Positions 53,241 through 60,484 of a DNA stretch of 64,000 nt are shown here, piece after piece. The first letter of the stretch is position 1. The number at the start of each line of letters is the position of its first letter. The stretch lies in assembly GCF_010233585.1 (NCBI RefSeq), contig NZ_CP045997.1, positions 7,878,153 through 7,942,152 of the forward strand. Reading direction: 5' to 3'. This stretch comes from Spirosoma endbachense (GTDB lineage: Bacteria; Bacteroidota; Bacteroidia; Cytophagales; Spirosomataceae). Under the pieces are notes generated by a model. That model was not told where the DNA came from. It made no database searches and saw nothing but the letters and a program-made list of their open reading frames with translations. Position numbers and translations under genes: made by a program.

Positions 53241-55307
53241 TCAGTCGGGATCAGTCTGAGAATGATTAGGATCAACGGAAAGCGTTTTGCGAATGCCCAG
53301 TTTATCCATCCGGTACTCCAGCGTTGTTGGTTTGAGGTTGAGGAGTTCAGCCGCCCCATTGCTGCCCCGGATGCGGCCATTGGTGCGCTTAAGCACCGCC
53401 AGAATATAGTCGCGTTCCGTTTGCTGCTGAATCTGTTTTATGTCATTCAGGTCTTTTGGCGGGGAATTGGTCGATTGACTGGAATCACGACTGTCATTCT
53501 CCGGGGATAAGGTAGGTCTACTGAATAGAAATAGATTACTTACCAAAGGCCGACCCAATTCGAGGGGTGTCTGCCCATCGTTAAGAATTACGGCCTGCTC
53601 CATGACGTTCTCCAGTTCCCGAATGTTGCCCGGCCAGGGGTAGTTAACCAGTTCATCGAGTACTTGGGGATTGATCCCCCGAAAGGATTTTCCCATTTTT
53701 CGGGCTGATTTTCGGGCGAAGAAGTTAGCCAGTAACGGAATATCCCCGGCTCGTTCGCGCAAGGCGGGTAAGGTAATGGGGAAGGTGGCGAGTCGGAAGT
53801 AAAGGTCCATCCGGAAGCGCCCTTCGGCTACTTCTTTTTCCAGATTGCGGTTTGTGGCGGCGATGATCCGCACATCGGTTTTGATTGGCGTTTTGCCACC
53901 GATTCGTTCTATTTCCTTTTCCTGCAAAACCCGTAAAAGCTTGGCCTGTAACTCCAGGGGCAACTCCCCAATCTCATCCAGGAAAATGGTGCCCTCCTGG
54001 GCCAGTTCAAACTTGCCAATTCGTTTCTCGAAAGCACCCGTGAAAGCCCCTTTCTCATGGCCAAACAGTTCCGATTCAATGAGTGTGGCGGGGAGTGCGG
54101 CACAGTTTATCTTGACCAGAATCTTGCTCTTTCGGGGCGACAGGTTATGGATAGCTCTGGCAATCAGCTCTTTGCCGGTTCCGCTCTCGCCCAGGATCAA
54201 CACTGTTGTATCGGTATAAGCAACCTGGTTGACCTGCTCAAAAACCCGTAGTAACGACTGACTACGGCCAATGATTTCTTCAAAATTGGCCGACGTTTTA
54301 ACTTCCTCCTGAAGATAGTTCTTTTCGCGCTGGAGCTGTTCGCTAAGCCGGGCCACCTCCTCAAAAGCCAGCACACGCTCCAGCATCAGAACGATTGGCT
54401 GCTCTAACCGTTCCAGTAGTGTCAGGTGCGACGCACGATATACATCAGCTTTTCGGCTCAGGAATAGAATTACAAACGAGTTGTTGCCGCTCATCCGCAA
54501 CGGCATGACCAGCCCTGACTGGAGCCGGAATGATTTGGCGAGCACCTGCCCATAGCGGTGGGCTTGACAAAAACCGTCGAAGGCTTCTTCGTTATAGCGG
54601 ACAGGTTCCCGAAAGCGCATCCCGCTTTGCATCGCCAGCAGTTGGTCTGCGGCATAGCCCGTCATCGGTTGCAAATCGTTCAGAGTGAGGGTTTTATATT
54701 CGTCAAATCCGACCTGATAGAAATTATAGCTCTGATTGACACCGTTCTTCTGATACTGAATCGTCAGAAAGTCGAATGGGACATTAGGCTGCAGTAATCT
54801 GGCCGCGTTCAGTAGTTTATGTTCCCAACTTTCCGATGCTGACAAAGCATCGGTGAGGCCTATTTGCAACGCTTTTTCCTCCCGTAGTCTCATTTCAACG
54901 CTGTGGGCGTGACGATACCGGCTGATTTCCAGCGTTGTCAATATATCTTTTTCCCGAAACGGCTTCACAATGTAGCCACTGGGCTGCGTAGCTTTTACCT
55001 GTTCCAGGACACTTTTGTTGTCATTAGCCGAGATATAGATAAACGGAATACCCTTGTCTTCGAGCTGTTTGGCCAAGTCGATGCCGGTTTCTTTCCCTTT
55101 CAGATAAATGTCGAGCAAAACCATATCGGGCCTTTGCTGCGCTATGAGTGTCAGGGCTTCGGCCACAGAATCGGCTACCCCCAGAACAGGATACCCGGCA
55201 ACGTGCAGAATCAACTCCAGATCATTGGCGATGATGTATTCATCTTCAACGATCAGAATTTGACAGGCTGAGGTAGAGGAAAGGGGAGGAGTGAGGTGTT
55301 GCTGCAT
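53241..55307 (-). CDS. Sigma-54-dependent response regulator (receiver, GAF-like, AAA+, Fis-type HTH), paralogue
   Basis: About 688 residues from ATG 55307 (MQQHLTPPLSS), chosen because its paralogue begins at the same distance from the receiver; an ATG at 55364 is also possible. Receiver: IVEDEYIIAND, phospho-acceptor in [10 protein letters not shown], Lys in VKPF. AAA+: [41 protein letters not shown], nearly identical to the activator at 16757. It lies beside three sensor kinases and the TCCAG-type operators at 55568 and 55708, which suits autoregulation and control of the operons at 37.9, 39.8 and 55.9 kb. Confidence 0.95.
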   Translation of the reverse strand: MQQHLTPPLSSTSACQILIVEDEYIIANDLELILHVAGYPVLGVADSVAEALTLIAQQRPDMVLLDIYLKGKETGIDLAKQLEDKGIPFIYISANDNKSVLEQVKATQPSGYIVKPFREKDILTTLEISRYRHAHSVEMRLREEKALQIGLTDALSASESWEHKLLNAARLLQPNVPFDFLTIQYQKNGVNQSYNFYQVGFDEYKTLTLNDLQPMTGYAADQLLAMQSGMRFREPVRYNEEAFDGFCQAHRYGQVLAKSFRLQSGLVMPLRMSGNNSFVILFLSRKADVYRASHLTLLERLEQPIVLMLERVLAFEEVARLSEQLQREKNYLQEEVKTSANFEEIIGRSQSLLRVFEQVNQVAYTDTTVLILGESGTGKELIARAIHNLSPRKSKILVKINCAALPATLIESELFGHEKGAFTGAFEKRIGKFELAQEGTIFLDEIGELPLELQAKLLRVLQEKEIERIGGKTPIKTDVRIIAATNRNLEKEVAEGRFRMDLYFRLATFPITLPALRERAGDIPLLANFFARKSARKMGKSFRGINPQVLDELVNYPWPGNIRELENVMEQAVILNDGQTPLELGRPLVSNLFLFSRPTLSPENDSRDSSQSTNSPPKDLNDIKQIQQQTERDYILAVLKRTNGRIRGSNGAAELLNLKPTTLEYRMDKLGIRKTLSVDPNHSQTDPD

Positions 55308-55567
55308 AGCCTGAGAACATACGAGAAGAGTTGAATTCGAACTGCCTTGGTGGTGGCCTGACAAGAATTGCGCCCGTATCAGAGCAGAAAGTAAAGGTAA
55401 CTACATAATCTCGGGCTAGTTGCTTCCTGTAAGCAAACAACCCAAAGGCCAGTCACTGTAGCAGGAAATACGGGTTTATAAACGGTAAATTTAATTTGCC
55501 GGTCTTCCTGACTTCGCGTAAAATTTACCCTTCATCTTAAGGTAACTACAGACTAACTGTAGAAAAA

Positions 55568-55582
55568 TCCAGATTTACTGGA
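55568..55582. promoter_or_regulatory. Enhancer-type operator between activator and SDR genes
   Basis: TCCAGATTTACTGGA, the third full copy of the inverted repeat. It is 261 bp upstream of the activator start on the minus strand and 348 bp upstream of the SDR gene on the plus strand, so it could serve either. A half-site TCCAG follows at 55588. Confidence 0.65.
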
Positions 55583-55707
55583 GTTCTCCAGTTGGCTGTA
55601 ATTCGATCGGTAGCCATCGACCGAAAAGCGAATCGAAAAAGGCATTGATGGGGCAACGCTTATTGTTGACCGCCCTTATTAAGTCTTCCGTTTGAGCTAT
55701 AGTAAAC

Positions 55708-55722
55708 CCCAGAAATAATGGA
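55708..55722. promoter_or_regulatory. Degenerate copy of the TCCAG-type operator
   Basis: CCCAGAAATAATGGA matches TCCAGAnnTACTGGA with two mismatches at the outer arms. It is ~142 bp upstream of the -24 GG of the candidate promoter at 55849, about two helical turns further than the 123 bp seen elsewhere. Confidence 0.45.
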
Positions 55723-55848
55723 GTAGTCTATTAAAAGTCTAACTAGTTTGGATTTTTGCGCTCCTGTATAGCGTTTTCCTTCAGGTATAAATAGCCCTCA
55801 ATCCCCTAAAAAGGCCTGTTTACAAAATTCGTAGCCAAAAAATAATAC

Positions 55849-55864
55849 TGGCACAAAAACCGAT
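55849..55864 (+). promoter_or_regulatory. Candidate sigma-54-like promoter of the SDR/NDH-2/HdeD genes
   Basis: TGGCACAAAAACCGAT has a perfect -24 half and a weak -12 half (GA for GC). It is ~65 bp upstream of the SDR start. The 565-bp region from 55365 to 55929 has no gene. Confidence 0.4.
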
Positions 55865-55929
55865 CAGGAAGCGGTTGACGCTGGTATTTCATTTCTAAAG
55901 AGTTCCTCAACGAACGCATCTGTGTACTT

Positions 55930-56628
55930 ATGGCTACCCTATTCATAACTGGTACTTCTGGTGGCTTAGGCCACGTGGTCACCCAAGCCCTGCTGAACGA
56001 AGGGCATCTCGTTATTGCTACGCGCCAGTATAGCGACAATCCGCAAAACCTTATTCATGGCTTTTCAGACTTGCTGTTTACCTATGAAACAGACCTGGCT
56101 GATGAAGCCCAGGTTCAAAAGTTAATCCAACGGGTTATTCACAAACACGGTCCTATCGACGCAGCGGTTCTGTTAGCGGGTGGGTATGCAGGTGGTTCAC
56201 TGACGGAGACGGATGGGGCCTTAATCGATAGCATGATGACGGTAAATTTCAAAACGGCTTATCATGTCATTCAGCCACTTTTTACCTACATGAGTAGCCG
56301 ATCCAACGGAGGACGGTTCGTACTCATTGGTGCCAGACAACCGTTAAATGCCCAATTCGGTCGGCAAGCAGTGGCGTATACGTTAGCCAAATCACTGTTG
56401 TTCGACTTGTCGGACCTGATCAATGCGTCGGGTAAAGAGCACGATATTGTCTCTACCGTCATTGCCCCCAGTGTTATTGATACCCCTGCAAACCGTCGGG
56501 CTATGCCGGATGCCGACTTTACGGCCTGGGTCGATCCGCAAACTCTGGCCGACACGATTGCCTTTGTGCTTTTTGGCGCGGGCCGTGCCTTACGAGAACC
56601 CATACTTAAGGTATACAATCGGGCCTAG
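55930..56628 (+). CDS. SDR family oxidoreductase
   Basis: A 232-residue short-chain dehydrogenase with TGTSGGLG cofactor motif, LLAGGYAGG instead of NNAG, the Ser region FVLIGARQP (Ser replaced by Gly) and YTLAKSLL as YxxxK. The altered Ser suggests reduced or different catalysis, similar to DHPR-like SDRs. First gene of a group with NDH-2 and HdeD, 41 bp before the next. Confidence 0.88.
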   Translation: MATLFITGTSGGLGHVVTQALLNEGHLVIATRQYSDNPQNLIHGFSDLLFTYETDLADEAQVQKLIQRVIHKHGPIDAAVLLAGGYAGGSLTETDGALIDSMMTVNFKTAYHVIQPLFTYMSSRSNGGRFVLIGARQPLNAQFGRQAVAYTLAKSLLFDLSDLINASGKEHDIVSTVIAPSVIDTPANRRAMPDADFTAWVDPQTLADTIAFVLFGAGRALREPILKVYNRA

Positions 56629-56669
56629 CCGCTGGCAGGTACTTAATTCACGCATAAACTAATCTACTG

Positions 56670-57989
56670 ATGGAGATTAACATTCCCGATTCTGGTTTAC
56701 CCCGCGTAGTCATTGTGGGCAGTGGGTTTGGTGGTATACAACTGGCTAAATCCCTGAAAGGAAAAGCGTTTGAGGTGGTATTGCTCGACAGGAATAACTA
56801 CCACACGTTTTTGCCGCTACTTTATCAGGTGGCGACGGCCGGCCTGGAACCCGACGCCATTGCCGAACCCGTTCGGGAAATCTTTACCAGACAACCCCAT
56901 TTCCATTTTCGAATGGCGGAGGTTCTTCAGATCGATCCACAGCACCATAAACTGGACACCTCCATTGGTACCCTGCACTACGATTACCTGGTGCTGGCCT
57001 GCGGCTCACAAGCCAATTATTACGGGAGTGACGAGCTGACCCGCCATGCCCTGCCCATGAAGACGGTGAGAAACGCCCTGTCCTTACGGAGTCGACTGCT
57101 TGAAAATAGTGAACGGGCGCTGGAACTAACCAATGAGCAGCAACAACTCGAACAGATGAACATCATCATTGCCGGTGGAGGCCCAACGGGTGTTGAACTG
57201 GCCGGTGCCATTGCCGAACTACGCGACATTGTACTGGCCAAAGACTACCCTGAACTGCCCCTTAAACACATGAAGATTCACCTAATCGAGGGGAACAACC
57301 GCTTATTAAAAAGCATGGGAGAAGACTCTTCCCGAAAGGCCCATCAGTTTCTGAACCGGATGGGCGTAACGGTGCATTTAAAAGTCATGGTTCAATCCTA
57401 CGATGGCCGGGTTGTTACGCTTAGTAATGGAGACACGCATGCTGCCAAAACCCTGTTTTGGACGGCCGGAGTGGAAGGCGTACTCATTCCGGGCTTATCG
57501 CCCGCCAGCGTTGGAAAAGGAAATCGGTATAGGGTCAACGCGGTTAATCAGGTGGAGGGCTATGAGAACGTATTCGCTATTGGCGATAATGCTCTGCAAG
57601 TGCTTCCGGATTATCCACAGGGGCTTCCGGGATTGGCTCCCCCAGCCATCCAGCAAGGGCAATGGCTGGCGAAGAATTTAGTTTCTATAAATCGGCAAGA
57701 ACCGCTTCAACCATTTCGCTACGTAAATAAAGGTGTAATGGCTGTTATTGGCCGCAATCGGGCCGTCGTTGAGCTACCCTTCTGGCACACGCAGGGGTTT
57801 TTGGCTTGGATACTCTGGATGGGCGTACACCTGCTTTTATTGGTTGGGTTTCGCAACAAAGCGTCGACGGTACTGAATTGGGCAGTCAATTATTTTAGTT
57901 ACAGCCGGGCTTCTCGGCTAATCACTCGATTTCAGAACGCTCCCGTTGAAGCCGTGACCAGCGTTTCAGGTGCTTCTGTTCCTCTTTAA
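56670..57989 (+). CDS. Type II NADH dehydrogenase (NDH-2) family FAD protein
   Basis: A 439-residue peripheral membrane flavoprotein that passes electrons from NADH to quinone without proton pumping. FAD site VGSGFGGIQLAKSL at residues ~14-27, NAD site IIAGGGPTGVELAGAIAEL at ~167, second FAD contact FAIGDNA, and a C-terminal amphipathic/hydrophobic anchor (FLAWILWMGVHLLLLVGF). Length and motifs are normal. It is followed after 11 bp by the HdeD-like gene. Confidence 0.95.
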   Translation: MEINIPDSGLPRVVIVGSGFGGIQLAKSLKGKAFEVVLLDRNNYHTFLPLLYQVATAGLEPDAIAEPVREIFTRQPHFHFRMAEVLQIDPQHHKLDTSIGTLHYDYLVLACGSQANYYGSDELTRHALPMKTVRNALSLRSRLLENSERALELTNEQQQLEQMNIIIAGGGPTGVELAGAIAELRDIVLAKDYPELPLKHMKIHLIEGNNRLLKSMGEDSSRKAHQFLNRMGVTVHLKVMVQSYDGRVVTLSNGDTHAAKTLFWTAGVEGVLIPGLSPASVGKGNRYRVNAVNQVEGYENVFAIGDNALQVLPDYPQGLPGLAPPAIQQGQWLAKNLVSINRQEPLQPFRYVNKGVMAVIGRNRAVVELPFWHTQGFLAWILWMGVHLLLLVGFRNKASTVLNWAVNYFSYSRASRLITRFQNAPVEAVTSVSGASVPL

Positions 57990-58000
57990 CTCCCCGAATT

Positions 58001-58570
58001 ATGAAAAATGCTTTTCGAACATCTACCTCTTGGTCAGTACTTTATTGGCGATCAGGCATCTGGGCTCTTTTTGGCGTTGTATTAGTATGGGCGGAGCCTA
58101 GCTATGGATCCCTTATCATAATCTTTTTGAGCTCGATTATGATTATAGGAGGTCTTTTAGCGATTCGATTTTGGCAGGTCAACCGTGCTCACATAAACGA
58201 TACAAACTGGTATCTGGCTGCGGGCCTGCTGGATAATCTGATCGGCATACTCTTACTGCTTTCTCGCAATAACCCGACCATGAATATTGGGCTAACTCTG
58301 GGTGCCTGGGGGCTGGTAGTTGCTATAATGCAAGCCGTTGAAACCATGTATGTATTCATTGGCGTGCAGTCATCAAGCGAGGTTAGCGACTTTTCGATTA
58401 CGATAATTCATTTGATAAACGTATTGATCTGCGGTGGAATAGCGTTCATTGTCTTGCAGCAGCCATTGGGCGAGAACTCCATTCGATGGTCGGGATTACT
58501 TTTTATCGGATTCAGTATGTCCTTACTAATCCTGACCCGTTGTTTGCAAATTGATGAAGACACGCATTAA
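58001..58570 (+). CDS. HdeD-family (DUF308) membrane protein
   Basis: A 189-residue integral membrane protein with about six hydrophobic segments (ALFGVVLVWAEPSYGSLIII, LIGILLLLSRNNP, LINVLICGGIAFIVLQQP). HdeD relatives are linked to acid or membrane stress. It is 11 bp after NDH-2 and surely co-transcribed. Confidence 0.88.
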   Translation: MKNAFRTSTSWSVLYWRSGIWALFGVVLVWAEPSYGSLIIIFLSSIMIIGGLLAIRFWQVNRAHINDTNWYLAAGLLDNLIGILLLLSRNNPTMNIGLTLGAWGLVVAIMQAVETMYVFIGVQSSSEVSDFSITIIHLINVLICGGIAFIVLQQPLGENSIRWSGLLFIGFSMSLLILTRCLQIDEDTH

Positions 58571-58951
58571 CCGTCTGGTAGGCTTTATTCGTTTTCATAA
58601 TTACCCGTCTGTTTAGTTTAAGCAAATTGGTGTCTTGTCTATATTTCCCCTTGAATACCAATTGGCGACAGAAAACTAGCTTGCTTATAGCAGCTTTTAG
58701 CAACTAACATAACCCTTGAGTAGTGTCTTGTCCTAACTGAAGTCGGACGTTTATCTGAACGCTGGCATAGTAGGAGGGATGTGGCTGAAAACTGACCTTT
58801 TAGCGTTCAATAAAACCGTTTAGTTAAGTAGTTCAGTGTTCTGACACGTTCCTGGCTTTTCCTGAACATAGCTCTCTTTGCCAAATCGAATATAATAGGC
58901 ACTAATATTGACCAGTGAGTAGGCTTGTAAAGATTCATTCTTTACTGGCCA
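58571..58951. other. 381-bp gap with inverted and dispersed repeats
   Basis: Contains an inverted repeat AATTGGT (58625) ... ACCAATT (58657), which may terminate the HdeD transcript, and two copies of GTGTCTTGTC at 58630 and 58723, the second starting a dispersed repeat. The transposase gene starts at 58952. Its terminal inverted repeats could not be resolved. Confidence 0.5.
58723..58761 (+). repeat. Dispersed repeat copy 3
   Basis: GTGTCTTGTCCTAACTGAAG followed by TCGGACGTTTATCTGAACG. Both ends match the copy at 37223-37262, with a diverged middle. Its position ~190 bp before the IS630-type transposase is notable, but I cannot show that it is that element's end. Confidence 0.5.
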
Positions 58952-59974
58952 ATGGCAAATTATAAACCATCGGACTACGAACTCCTGCGTCGGCGATGTG
59001 CTCAACTAAAAGAGCAAGGCTGGAAGCAAACTAAAATTGCTCAGGCTTTAGGACTGACGGAGGGCTGGGTCAGCCGAACCCTCAAAAAATATCGACAAGA
59101 GGGCCAAGCCGCTTTAACTTGGCGTAAACCAAGTGGACCCGCCTGCCGCTTGACAGATCAGCAGTTAACTCAGTTAATCGAGGAGTTGAATAAAGGGGCT
59201 GAGCAGCATGGGTTCCCGGGTCATATCTGGACACGCCCTCGGGTTAATGAGCTCATCAAAAAGCTATTCGGCGTTAGTTATGATGTGTCTCAGGTTGGGC
59301 GTTTGCTCAAGAAACTGGAATGGACCCGTCAGAAGCCCCAGCCTAAAGCTCGGCAACAGAATCCGCAACGAGTCCAACAGTGGCGAGACGAACGCTTACC
59401 TGAACTCAAAAAAAGCCAGGGCTGAAGGCCGGATCATTTTATATGTGGATGAATCAGCTTGTTATCTATTGCCCATGCTGGGGCTGACTTGGGCACCCCG
59501 AGGGCAAACACCTGTGCTGCTCGAGCAAGCAGGTCGTGATCACTTAAGCCTAATTGCAGCCATTGCGCCTAATGGCCGTATTTACTTGGCAGGCCAAGAT
59601 CAGTCCTTCAAGGGAGAGGATATAGTATGGTTTTTGGGTAAGCTTTGCAGTCGCTATCGCAAGCGTGATTTGCTGATCATATGGGATGGAGCTTCTATTC
59701 ATCGGAGTGAAGCCGTTAAAGCGTTCCTGAAGGCACGTCCGGGACGTGTTCATTTGGAGTGTTTACCGGCCTACAGCCGCGCCACGGTGGCCCGGAGTTG
59801 AACCCAACGGAGTTGGTTTGGAATCAGATTAAGCAGCAGCTAAAAAACCGAGTATTTCTTTCATTGGATGACTTAACTGTGGCGGTCCTTGAGCAAGTTA
59901 ATTTGTTGGAAAAAGACCCGACGTCCGTGCAAGTATTCTTTCAAAAGAAGGAAGTCGCTTTCTTTACAAGCTAA
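58952..59974 (+). pseudogene. IS630-family transposase, interrupted by a frame change and a 14-bp insertion
   Basis: The first frame (58952-59425) encodes an HTH/homeodomain-like part (GWKQTKIAQALGLTEGWVSR) and linker. At an A7 run (59408-59414) the coding frame moves forward by one, which could be programmed frameshifting. The second frame gives the DDE core: ILYVDESACYLL and LLIIWDGASIHRS. At 59778 a 14-bp insertion, CGCGCCACGGTGGC, breaks LPAYS-PELNPTELVW, displacing the catalytic Glu into a third frame (to 59974). The element is therefore probably dead. Confidence 0.88.
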
Positions 59975-60003
59975 TGCACGGGGCAATAAAAAGAGGCTGC
60001 TCG

Positions 60004-60408
60004 CTGAACTGTGTCAAGCCTAAGGGTGAATAGAAGGCAAATGAAAAATCCTTAATTTCACAATCATGACCGACAACTTCGACTTCAAAGCCTTCAAACA
60101 AGTGGCCATCAAAGGCCTGAGATTTACTTTCACCCTTTTTCGATTACTCTGCCCTCATTCGCAAGGTAATGTATATAACGAATGCTGTCGAAGGGTATCA
60201 TCAGCAGTTGCGCAAAGTGACCAAAACAAAAGGAGTATTTAGATCAGCAGTAGCTTGCAAAAATTGGCCTACCTAACGATTCAAAATCTACAGATCCGGT
60301 GGAAAAGACTACCTACAACTAGAAGGAGCTAATTAACCAGTTCAGCATCATCTTTGACGAACGTATAAAACTACATCGCTTCGACTAAACTCCCCTGATA
60401 CAGTTCAG
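60004..60408 (+). mobile_element. IS256-family element remnant with internal deletion
   Basis: CTGAACTGTGTCA (60004-60016) and TGATACAGTTCAG (60396-60408) form a 12/13 terminal inverted repeat. Inside are only the first ~19 and last ~90 codons of an IS256-type transposase. The element of usual size ~1.3 kb has shrunk to ~0.4 kb, leaving ends that could in principle still be mobilised by an intact relative. Confidence 0.7.
60066..60388 (+). pseudogene. IS256 (mutator-type) transposase fragment
   Basis: Starts MTDNFDFKAFKQVAIKGL, the N-terminus of Bacteroidota IS256 transposases. After a deletion and frame change it continues FDYSALIRKVMYITNAVEG and YHQQLRKVTKTKGVF, then with another shift QKLAYLTIQNLQIRW and QFSIIFDERIKLHRFD-stop, the family's C-terminus. 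The DDE core is missing, so it is inactive. Confidence 0.85.
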
Positions 60409-60484
60409 AGTGCACTCCCTCAAAAATGCGTATGGAGTACTGCGCCTGTATGACTCCATACGCTTTATAATCAGAATGCGTTCT

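Noticed and set aside
58841..60016. TGACACGTTC (58843) and GAACTGTGTCA (60006) as terminal repeats of the IS630 element
   Set aside because: The right-hand sequence pairs much better with 60396-60408 as an IS256 end, so the apparent match to 58843 is probably coincidental.
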